NCBI GenBank assembly: GCA_030610325.1
Contig: JAUWRZ010000178.1
Span: 1 to 5,195, forward strand
DNA: 5,195 bases
Reading direction: 5' to 3'
DNA from: Sulfurimonadaceae bacterium
GTDB lineage: Bacteria > Campylobacterota > Campylobacteria > Campylobacterales > Sulfurimonadaceae
Positions 1 to 5,195 of this stretch are shown in pieces; within the stretch, counting starts at the first letter, position 1, and each line of letters begins with the position of its first letter. The notes under the pieces were generated by a model. It made no database searches, was not told the DNA's origin, and saw only the letters and a program-made list of their open reading frames with translations. The position numbers and the translations under genes are program-made.

Positions 1-858
1 ACAGTGGGCTCCTACTTTGTCAATAAAGGTCTTCTTACCGAGGCTGAAGGTGATCAGCCAGGTGTATTAGCCATGCTCCATGAAGAGGCAATCGCCATGG
101 GCTTCAAGCCACTTGTCTATGGAAACATGAAGGGCTTTCTCAATCATGACCCGGTACTAAAAGATATGGAGTACTGGGCTAAGAAACAGGGTTTCAGCAT
201 AGATATGGTGACATCTTTCACAGATGGGACAAAAGTCGAGATCGAGCAGGCGCTGGTCGCTAATGGACTTAAGACGGATATACTCGATGAGGGGATATTG
301 GGACTGGTCAGTGATGATACTGCAGAAGGTGGCAGGGTGTTGGCAGAAAAAGCTAAAGGACTTGGTCGTCCAGTCGCCGACTATCTGTTGTCTCCAGCAC
401 TTCGTCCCGGTGTGTTTATCACAGCAGAACATGACAGTGATCAGCATCAGGGTCTAAGTGATTATAAGATGGGCGATGGACCTTATTATGTCCTGGACCG
501 TCCTTATCATCTCTGCTATTTTGAGATCATCAAGACGATCGATAGAGTCTTAAGAGGTGGTGGTGTCTTATTGGACAATAGTGAAGCTCCTACGATCAGT
601 GCAGCGGCCATAGCCAAAAAGGACCTTAGCCCTGGGATCACTATCAAAAAAGGGATAGGAAGTTTTGAGGTCCGTGGTATTGCTGTGCGTATCAAGGAGA
701 ACATCGGGCATATCCCAATCGGTCTTCTGGCAGATGCGACTATCATCAGACCTGTCAAAAAAGGGGCTATTTTGACCTTTGAGGATGTTAAAATACCAGA
801 TAGCCTGGCTTATCGTGCCTGGAAAAGTATTGAAGAGAACATAACTGCCATAGTCTAG
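1..858 (+). CDS. SAF-domain NAD(P)-dependent oxidoreductase, COG4091 homoserine dehydrogenase-like (5' partial)
   Basis: The frame is open to the left edge. The GTG at base 4 is probably an internal valine, because the codon before it (ACA) is in frame and the family is normally about 430 residues. I read 285 codons, so roughly 145 N-terminal residues holding the Rossmann nucleotide-binding fold are missing. Numbering from the GTG, the family-typical run GDGPYYVLDRPYHLC is at 157-171, and a SAF domain follows at about 198-270 (LSPGITIKKG, then GLLADATIIRPVKKGAILTFEDV). The gene ends with TAG. These proteins are usually annotated as predicted homoserine dehydrogenases. One branch (Brucella DRL/DXR-II) instead makes methylerythritol phosphate, and others sit in sugar or surface-polysaccharide gene sets, so the substrate cannot be assigned here. 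No neighbour in the window is a threonine or isoprenoid gene. Family is confident; reaction is not. It converges on the minus-strand operon 46 bases away. Confidence 0.85.
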   Translation, partial: TVGSYFVNKGLLTEAEGDQPGVLAMLHEEAIAMGFKPLVYGNMKGFLNHDPVLKDMEYWAKKQGFSIDMVTSFTDGTKVEIEQALVANGLKTDILDEGILGLVSDDTAEGGRVLAEKAKGLGRPVADYLLSPALRPGVFITAEHDSDQHQGLSDYKMGDGPYYVLDRPYHLCYFEIIKTIDRVLRGGGVLLDNSEAPTISAAAIAKKDLSPGITIKKGIGSFEVRGIAVRIKENIGHIPIGLLADATIIRPVKKGAILTFEDVKIPDSLAYRAWKSIEENITAIV

Positions 859-882
859 TCTCTCAGTCACAAGCATCTTCAT

Positions 883-913
883 CTTTTTTGATCACTGTAT
901 GTGATCAAAAAAG
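883..913. terminator. Perfect 13-bp inverted repeat between convergent genes; possible transcript-end hairpin
   Basis: Arms CTTTTTTGATCAC (883-895) and GTGATCAAAAAAG (901-913) pair perfectly around a 5-base loop, TGTAT. It lies between the 3' ends of two convergent genes, where a bidirectional terminator is expected. However, the T run is on the 5' arm and the A run on the 3' arm on both strands, the reverse of a canonical intrinsic terminator, and no T tract follows on either strand. The last two codons and the TGA stop (905-907) of the minus-strand lipoprotein gene lie inside one arm. It may be a 3'-end-protecting hairpin or a protein-binding palindrome. The structure is certain; the function is inferred. 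Confidence 0.5.
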
Positions 914-1318
914 TATGAGGTCCCTCTCTATCCTTCCAAACCCATCTTTAAGATCTCTCTTACTCATCGTATCACTCAGATCGATATAGTAACTATAGAG
1001 CCGTTTACCACCGTCAGTAATACGCATGCGAAGATAGCTGTTTGGGAAATCACTTAATGCTTTTTTCTCAACGTTTTGTGTACTATTACAGACGATCCCA
1101 TCTTTTGTAGAGACCTCCAGTCGTATTTCACAACTATCATCAAAATCGTAGAGCTTTTTCAGTGTTTGTTCTGCCTGCTCATCAGGTGGAAAGACGATAA
1201 GGCGCATACACTCTGTCCGTTCTGTCGTCACACGTTCATCATAGACCTTTACCATGGCATCGTCACCACACCCGCTAAAAGAGAGAAGCAGGAGAATCGT
1301 ATCTGACAGACCTCTCAA
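905..1318 (-). CDS. Small putative lipoprotein of unknown function, TTG start
   Basis: This 137-residue product does not match a family I recognise. The N-terminus MRGLSDTILLLLSFSGCGDD is a short signal peptide: Arg2, a hydrophobic run at 7-12 and a lipobox-like FSGC ending at Cys17. Phe at -3 and Asp6 are unusual for a lipobox, so lipidation is probable rather than certain. After cleavage a roughly 120-residue periplasmic domain with three further cysteines (37, 63, 77) would hang from the membrane. The TTG start is chosen because it alone supplies the signal peptide; no ATG or GTG is found upstream in frame over the stretch I checked, and the next ATG (residue 22) lies past the Cys. TTG overlaps the upstream gene's TGA as TTGA, and no clear Shine-Dalgarno precedes it, which suggests translational coupling to the SDR gene. 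The stop codon is embedded in the convergent palindrome. A cytoplasmic protein starting at Met22 is the alternative. Confidence 0.65.
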   Translation of the reverse strand: MRGLSDTILLLLSFSGCGDDAMVKVYDERVTTERTECMRLIVFPPDEQAEQTLKKLYDFDDSCEIRLEVSTKDGIVCNSTQNVEKKALSDFPNSYLRMRITDGGKRLYSYYIDLSDTMSKRDLKDGFGRIERDLILF

Positions 1319-2865
1319 TGTTCTGAGGTCTTCTCTTCGACTATGGCATCGTAGACTGCCTGTAACGCACCGGGATGGATGTGCTTAGTCAGACTCCAAA
1401 AGAGATGGCCGGTCATGGAGATAGGTTCAAAAAAGAGTCGAAGCATCAAGAAAGTACGATGGGCTTCATCTTCAAAGATGGAGATCTGTGACCACAAGAA
1501 CCCGGTTCCTTTAAACTGACTTGAAAGCGTGATAAAGGAGTGTTTATCAGACTCTGAGACAGCAGCGACCCGCCAATCTTTCCAGATGGCTCCTTCTGTC
1601 AAGGTAAGGAACGATGCCGTGCTTTGCAGCTTCTCACGTTGAAAGAGAGTGCCCATAAGATTTATAAAGAAGCGTCGTGTTACGTTCTGTTCAAACTGGT
1701 CTTTCTGGATGAGTTGTTTCGCATTTTCAAAGATCCTGCCCTTATCTTGATTGTCGACCTCGTTGATCAGTGTCGAGAAGAAAAGTCCATTACGATTGTT
1801 TTGTGTGAAGTGAGGATACTCCTGCTGTGACTGACTAAGATAGATCTGAATGCCCACAGGGACCTTCCAGTGGCTCTCGAATGCGATCTCATCACGGTAG
1901 GAGGAGGCATTTAAGATAGACTCTTCATAGGTCGTGCATGGGATAGCCTGTCCCTTCTCGATCGCTTCGATAGGGTACTTGTCGACGACGGCCAACGACT
2001 TCATCCCGGCTATCAGTGGTTTGGCAAGTGCTACCGGTATACGGGTAAACCATGAGATGAGTACAGAGATGACGGACTCGGTAAAGATGTACTTTACGAC
2101 GGGAAGATCAATGACTTTGAGATCGCGCTGTTTGACGATCCTGGCATAGATAGTGATCAACTCATTATAGCTGTAGGCGTGTTTTGTCCCCAGTTCTATG
2201 ATCTTCCCCATATAGGCTGGATTGTCCAGAGCACGGTCGAGATAGAGGATAAAATCATCGATATCGATTATCTGGCAAGCCCCGTCGTTGAAAGGGATGA
2301 TAGGAAGAAAGGGGAGTTTTGTACTCAAAGTACGGATCATCTCAAAACTGGCACTACCCTCGCCGCTGACGATGCCTGTACGTAACTCCGTTAGAGGAAT
2401 ACCGGACTCTTTGAGATATACAGCAGTGGTCTGGCGGCTCTGAAGATGTTTGGAAAGTTCATGCTCATCATCCATCTTACCCAGGCCGCCGACGTAGATG
2501 ATCTGTTTGACATGGGCCTTGGCAGCAGCTTCTCCGGTGACAGCCGCTATGAGATTGTCGGTCTGGATGAAGTTCTTGACACTCTTTTTCATGGAGTGTA
2601 TGAGGTAGTAGATGACATCCACACCTTCGAGTTCCTCCGTGATCTTCTCCAGGTTTTCACGGATGATCGGCGTATCGGATATGAAAAGCTCCTCAGAGCC
2701 TTTAAGGTATGCCAACCTTCTTTTATCGCGCACAAAGAGTCTGAGGTCGTGCCCTTTTTTGGCAAGGTGGCGTGTCAGGATAAGACCGATGTATCCTGTC
2801 GCTCCCAAGATCGCGATGGTGCTTTTTTGAGTAGGGATTTGATCCATATCATCACTTTCTATCAT
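1315..2865 (-). CDS. Atypical SDR / NmrA-like NAD(P)-binding protein with C-terminal DUF2867
   Basis: This 516-residue protein is about full length for the family. The N-terminal Rossmann domain opens with a beta strand and the dinucleotide loop GATGYIG (21-27). Arg46 after the second strand (LFVRDKRR) suits NADP(H). YYLIHSM (86-92) and IIYVGGLG (122-129) are the usual family blocks. Where a classical SDR has Tyr-x-x-x-Lys, this one reads SKHLQSR (138-144), so it is of the atypical kind and may bind rather than turn over substrate. From about residue 415 the tail, with IWKDWRV, GTGFLWSQISIFED and the hydrophobic stretch ending HPGALQAVYDAI, matches DUF2867. No signal peptide is seen, so it is cytoplasmic or at the inner face of the membrane. 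The ATG at 2865 has no Shine-Dalgarno; an internal ATG at 2847 (MDQIPTQ), with a weak AAAGTGA upstream, is a reasonable alternative that leaves the fold intact. It is first in an operon with the small lipoprotein. The substrate is unknown. Confidence 0.85.
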   Translation of the reverse strand: MIESDDMDQIPTQKSTIAILGATGYIGLILTRHLAKKGHDLRLFVRDKRRLAYLKGSEELFISDTPIIRENLEKITEELEGVDVIYYLIHSMKKSVKNFIQTDNLIAAVTGEAAAKAHVKQIIYVGGLGKMDDEHELSKHLQSRQTTAVYLKESGIPLTELRTGIVSGEGSASFEMIRTLSTKLPFLPIIPFNDGACQIIDIDDFILYLDRALDNPAYMGKIIELGTKHAYSYNELITIYARIVKQRDLKVIDLPVVKYIFTESVISVLISWFTRIPVALAKPLIAGMKSLAVVDKYPIEAIEKGQAIPCTTYEESILNASSYRDEIAFESHWKVPVGIQIYLSQSQQEYPHFTQNNRNGLFFSTLINEVDNQDKGRIFENAKQLIQKDQFEQNVTRRFFINLMGTLFQREKLQSTASFLTLTEGAIWKDWRVAAVSESDKHSFITLSSQFKGTGFLWSQISIFEDEAHRTFLMLRLFFEPISMTGHLFWSLTKHIHPGALQAVYDAIVEEKTSEH

Positions 2866-2953
2866 TAGTGAATGAAGCCATTGTCATCGTCTGTAGACAC
2901 TATCTTTGACTTACATTTTTTACACTTCTGTGACGGAAGTCGTATTTGACGAT

Positions 2954-2959
2954 ATTATA
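2954..2959 (-). promoter_or_regulatory. Probable -10 box of the SDR-lipoprotein operon
   Basis: On the minus strand the sequence TAGCTATAAT contains a perfect TATAAT preceded by GC, the form common in Campylobacterota sigma-70 promoters. No good -35 hexamer is present 16-18 bases upstream, which is also usual in that group. Transcription would start near 2947, giving a leader of about 80 bases to the ATG at 2865. A second candidate, TATACT at 2986-2991, lies further upstream. The leader contains a small 5-bp stem (2924-2928 with 2936-2940). No operator is recognised. Confidence 0.5.
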
Positions 2960-3005
2960 GCTAGTTTTACTAAGAGTCGCTCTAAAGTATAGATTTATTG
3001 CAAAA

Positions 3006-3058
3006 ATATCTCTAATCAATGTGATGTTTCGTAAGCCTTGTCCCAGTATTGGAGATAT
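3006..3058 (-). terminator. Weak candidate terminator after the 437-residue secreted protein gene
   Basis: Immediately after the TGA stop, ATATCTC (3058-3052 on the minus strand) can pair with GAGATAT (3012-3006), and five T residues overlap and follow the second arm. The stem is only 7 bp, AT-rich, and closes a 39-base loop, so stability is doubtful. Position and T run favour a terminator; the long loop argues against it. The 192-base gap here otherwise holds only the promoter of the next operon. Confidence 0.25.
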
Positions 3059-4371
3059 CAACGGGCTTTGATCTGAAGTTCAAGGTTTTGTGCTGCTGTG
3101 TCTGTGATGAGCTTCTCCATACCGGCTTCTTTATCATCAGGTGTGGAGGGCATCGTCATCATCTGTCCCATGACCATGCCAAAGAGTTGCATGGCAGTGA
3201 CACCGTTTTTGTTTTTGACAGTGATCTCGAGTGTGTTTGCTTTACCCTCGATCAGTTTTGAAAAAGCGGTCTTGGCCTGTTTGAACCAACCTGCCACAAC
3301 AGTGTTCTTCTCATATCTCTTCATCTTCTGGTCAAGATCACTCTTTATCAAGGTGTCATACTCACCCATATAACGAAGGAATCTTTTGTCACTCTTTAGC
3401 AAAGCACGGTATTTACTGCCATCAGTCGTACCTTGTGAGTGCATGGACTTAAAGAGAAAGTCCGGTGTTCCTGCAGCCAGTTCTTTGTTCTCAAGCTGGA
3501 TAAGTGTCGAGATGTTTCGTACTTCACTACTGAACTTAAATGACTGGGAGGCTCCATGTTTGTTGGCACTCTCTGCTTCTACTCTTAGTGCGATGGCATC
3601 ATTGCCCAGATAGCTGGTCTGGATAAGGATATCACCGCTGGCAGGGGAACTTAACTCCTCATCGTAGAGTGCGTTTAAGCGTTGTCCGACATACTCGGCA
3701 CGTTCAGTCTCCTCTGTCTCCAGCCACTCCTCGAGCATCATCGGCAGTGTCTGATAGAACGAGCCGGAGTCATCTGTATCGATCACTGCATTACGATAGC
3801 TGATAGTGATATCACCAAAGATCCGTTTGGAAAATGTCACATCTTTGGCAAGCTTACTCATCTTGTTCTCATAAAGTATTGTGTCAAGATGCGTATGTGT
3901 CACCGGATCACTGGTCTTTATGTCGAGCATATCGATACGGATGAGATCTAGGTCACTGATCAGGGCGAGGTCAAGATCGTCTTCGAGCTCTGTGGAGTAT
4001 GCGCCATCATCAGGATCCTTCTGCTGCGCGGCTTCACTTTTTTGTATCTCATCCATCGTCTTTTGAAAGAGTCTCTTCTCCAGCAGAGGTGCGACTTCCT
4101 CCCTAAAACGCAGTTCGGCCTCCTTGAAGCTTATCTGTGTAGTGCTATTGTCCTCATCGACTTCGATGTTTGACTGCTCTTTGCTCAGGCACCGGTAGCT
4201 CTTGGGAGTCTCTTCGCAAGAGAACGTGATCTTGCCTTCGGATCGATACTCAAGATAGTGCTGAAGGTTTAGCGCACTTTTTTCGGAAGCGACCGGAATA
4301 GCGGATGCGGTCAAAAGTCCGGTAGATAGAGCGCTTACAAACAGTAGGGTAGAGAGAGGTCTTGTCATCAT
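3058..4371 (-). CDS. Secreted (periplasmic) protein of unknown function, 437 aa
   Basis: I do not recognise the family. The first 24 residues form a Sec signal peptide (Arg4, hydrophobic 9-20, TASA before a likely cut after Ala24). There is no lipobox or later membrane span, so the mature protein should be periplasmic or outer-membrane associated. It has exactly two cysteines, C52 and C61 (C-x8-C), placed to form one disulfide. The rest alternates charged helical stretches (about 80-118, 205-245, 330-375) with beta-like segments (ILIQTSYLGNDAIALRVEAES; LEITVKNKNGVTAMQL), which may be a repeated helix-strand layout. Residues 394-407 carry six methionines. The mature protein is acidic in its first half (acidic run around 118-150). 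Start: AAGGAG at 4380-4375 precedes two ATGs, at 4371 and 4368; the second has the better spacing of 6 bases. It has its own promoter and lies 54 bases after the proB stop. The 192-base gap to the next gene suggests a single-gene unit. Confidence 0.8.
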   Translation of the reverse strand: MMTRPLSTLLFVSALSTGLLTASAIPVASEKSALNLQHYLEYRSEGKITFSCEETPKSYRCLSKEQSNIEVDEDNSTTQISFKEAELRFREEVAPLLEKRLFQKTMDEIQKSEAAQQKDPDDGAYSTELEDDLDLALISDLDLIRIDMLDIKTSDPVTHTHLDTILYENKMSKLAKDVTFSKRIFGDITISYRNAVIDTDDSGSFYQTLPMMLEEWLETEETERAEYVGQRLNALYDEELSSPASGDILIQTSYLGNDAIALRVEAESANKHGASQSFKFSSEVRNISTLIQLENKELAAGTPDFLFKSMHSQGTTDGSKYRALLKSDKRFLRYMGEYDTLIKSDLDQKMKRYEKNTVVAGWFKQAKTAFSKLIEGKANTLEITVKNKNGVTAMQLFGMVMGQMMTMPSTPDDKEAGMEKLITDTAAQNLELQIKAR

Positions 4372-4374
4372 TGA

Positions 4375-4380
4375 CTCCTT
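4375..4380 (-). promoter_or_regulatory. Shine-Dalgarno AAGGAG of the secreted protein gene
   Basis: AAGGAG on the minus strand is followed by TCA and then ATGATG. Spacing is 3 bases to the first ATG and 6 to the second, so initiation at 4368 (one residue shorter) may be preferred. It is the only strong ribosome binding site seen in the window. Confidence 0.7.
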
Positions 4381-4389
4381 GATGCCGTC

Positions 4390-4418
4390 ATTGTACTTTA
4401 AGATGGTAAATCTGTCAT
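4390..4418 (-). promoter_or_regulatory. Sigma-70-like promoter of the secreted protein gene
   Basis: On the minus strand ATGACA (4418-4413) matches 5 of 6 bases of TTGACA. It is followed by exactly 17 bases and then TACAAT (4395-4390), 5 of 6 bases of TATAAT. The start point would fall near 4383, leaving a short leader of about a dozen bases that carries the AAGGAG. It lies in the 54-base gap after proB, so the secreted protein gene can be transcribed independently of proB. The sequence match is direct; activity is inferred. Confidence 0.6.
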
Positions 4419-4425
4419 ATCTATC

Positions 4426-5109
4426 TCACCCTTTTGTCGTACTCTTAGCTTGAAAAAGGGTTCCCAGTCTATGCTCGTCATTTAGGAGATAGGACTCCAT
4501 AGCGCTCAGATCGAACCCACTACACAAGAACATCTTTTTCCCCCGTTCCATAAGGAAGTTCGCTGCTTTGAGTTTGGTGACGATACCACCGGTCGCAAAA
4601 GGGTCGTTAGGGGTCGAACTGTCTGCCAACACACTCTCGGGCAGTGTATCTATTGTCTTATAGAGTCTGGCATCGGCATGCTCTTGCGGGTTTTTATCAC
4701 TATAGCCGTCAATATCACTTAAGATCACCAACAGGTCTGCATCGATCGCATACGTCACGACTGCGGAGAGTTGATCGTTGTCACCGAAAAGCTGTTCAGG
4801 TGTAGAGGTGATATCGTTCTCATTGATGATAGGCAGGATCTCGTTCGAGAGATGTGCATCAATGATCTCCTGAAAGATCTTGGTACGTTTGCGTGAATCA
4901 AAATCATCTTCTGTCAGAAGTATCTGCGCGATGTCGATGTCATAGATATCGAACTTGTTCTTATAGGCTGCCATCAAGATCGGCTGGCCTGCTGCGGCAA
5001 GGGCTTTTTTACCGATCTGTTTTCTTTTGTCCAGTTTCAGTGTCGAATAACCTGCCGCGACCGCACCTGAGGTGACCAGGACGACATCATATCTTTTGGC
5101 TATGTCCAC
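4426..5109 (-). CDS. proB: Glutamate 5-kinase (ProB), N-terminally truncated
   Basis: ProB phosphorylates L-glutamate with ATP to gamma-glutamyl phosphate, the first step of proline synthesis, in the cytoplasm. Amino-acid-kinase motifs are clear: VVLVTSGAVAAGY (9-21), IINENDI in the substrate site, FGDNDQLSA, LLVILSDIDGY, then ATGGIVTKLKAA, and the family ending CSGFDLSAMESYLL..HRLGTLF. There is no PUA domain, as in the short Campylobacterota ProB of about 250 residues. The reading begins only at VDIAKRYDVV. The usual first 30-35 residues, with the KVG(S/T) strand and loop that contact ATP, are absent, and in this frame the codons upstream of the GTG at 5109 read unrelated sequence to a TAA at about 5144-5146. 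No other frame restores them and no Shine-Dalgarno precedes the GTG. As written the enzyme should be inactive. Either a real rearrangement or a chimeric contig end explains it. The stop is TGA, 54 bases before the next gene. Confidence 0.85.
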   Translation of the reverse strand: MDIAKRYDVVLVTSGAVAAGYSTLKLDKRKQIGKKALAAAGQPILMAAYKNKFDIYDIDIAQILLTEDDFDSRKRTKIFQEIIDAHLSNEILPIINENDITSTPEQLFGDNDQLSAVVTYAIDADLLVILSDIDGYSDKNPQEHADARLYKTIDTLPESVLADSSTPNDPFATGGIVTKLKAANFLMERGKKMFLCSGFDLSAMESYLLNDEHRLGTLFQAKSTTKG

Positions 5110-5195
5110 ATTAATGGTTGATAAGCTATTCCATTTATTGCTCCAAGATAGTTATTGTCTAATTGATGTGATGGTTTTGTATGAAATCTATCAAC
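5110..5195. other. AT-rich segment replacing the start of proB; possible foreign or mis-joined DNA
   Basis: These 86 bases are about 29% GC by hand count, clearly lower than the rest of the window. They do not encode the expected ProB N-terminus in any minus-strand frame. One minus frame is open from the right edge for 31 codons to a TAG at 5102-5100, beginning VDRFHTKPSHQLDNN. The opposite strand is also open, from ATG at 5102 to the edge, starting MSTLMVDKLF. I recognise neither; an insertion-sequence transposase end is possible but not shown. No terminal inverted repeat can be assessed because the window stops. Confidence 0.4.

Noticed and set aside
568..882. 104-codon minus-strand open frame opposite the SAF-domain gene
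   Set aside because: It is antisense to the conserved SAF region and has no recognisable protein features.
883..913. FNR- or CRP-type operator in the palindrome (TTGAT...ATCAA, GTGATC-like half-sites)
   Set aside because: The half-site spacing does not fit either consensus, and the site is at the 3' ends of convergent genes, not near a promoter.
1076..1306. Plus-strand open frame with several Cys/His residues (CPFCRHTF), suggestive of a small zinc-binding protein
   Set aside because: It is the complement of the lipoprotein gene. The metal-site look is coincidental, no ribosome binding site is evident and the Cys spacing fits no known finger.
2446..2868. 140-codon plus-strand open frame opposite the SDR gene
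   Set aside because: It lies wholly antisense to a well-supported Rossmann-fold gene and its translation shows no domain; it is a shadow of the minus-strand coding frame.
2924..2940. Small inverted repeat ACTTC/GAAGT in the leader of the SDR operon as a riboswitch or operator
   Set aside because: A 5-bp stem with a 7-base loop is expected by chance, and no surrounding structure or known regulator box was found.
5102..5195. Plus-strand open frame starting MSTLMVDKLF and running off the right edge
   Set aside because: It starts inside the proB antisense sequence, has no Shine-Dalgarno, resembles nothing known to me, and a 31-codon opening in AT-rich DNA is weak evidence.
1..5195. CRISPR array, tRNA, rRNA, complete insertion sequence or defence system
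   Set aside because: I found no regularly spaced direct repeats, tRNA-like cloverleaf, ribosomal sequence, paired terminal repeats or defence-type domains; nearly all of the window is accounted for by five ordinary coding regions.

Overview
The window looks like a chromosomal fragment from a Campylobacterota (Sulfurovum/Sulfurimonas-like) bacterium. It is moderately AT-rich and protein-dense. Evidence for this placement is a glutamate 5-kinase that is a bare kinase domain without the C-terminal PUA domain, TATAAT-type -10 boxes with weak -35 elements, and two secreted proteins I cannot place in any family. The assignment is an inference from style and gene content, not from a marker gene.

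Layout. (1) Bases 1-858, plus strand: the C-terminal two thirds of a COG4091-type NAD(P)-dependent oxidoreductase (homoserine-dehydrogenase-like) with a C-terminal SAF domain; its Rossmann part lies off the left edge. (2) Bases 859-904: a short convergent gap with a perfect 13-bp palindrome that also contains the stop codon of the opposing gene. (3) Bases 905-2865, minus strand: a two-gene operon. A full-length atypical SDR/NmrA-like protein with a DUF2867 tail is followed, through a TTGA stop/start overlap, by a small cysteine-containing putative lipoprotein that starts with TTG. (4) Bases 2866-3057: an intergenic stretch with a good -10 box for that operon and a weak stem near the end of the next gene. 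(5) Bases 3058-4371, minus strand: a 437-residue secreted protein of unknown function, with a signal peptide, its own sigma-70-like promoter and a strong Shine-Dalgarno. (6) Bases 4426-5109, minus strand: proB, readable from the VLVTSGAVAAG motif to a normal C-terminus but lacking the N-terminal strand and glycine loop. (7) Bases 5110-5195: an AT-rich stretch (about 29% GC) that replaces the missing start of proB and looks foreign to it.

How the genes relate. ProB performs the first step of proline synthesis. The SDR and lipoprotein are probably translationally coupled and may act together at the envelope. The 437-residue protein is exported and transcribed on its own. The left-edge oxidoreductase converges on the SDR operon and belongs to another transcription unit. 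Nothing resembles a defence system, CRISPR array, RNA gene or complete mobile element. The points most worth a second look are the proB junction at the right edge, the convergent palindrome, the coupled SDR-lipoprotein pair and the uncharacterised exported protein with its methionine-dense C-terminal segment.
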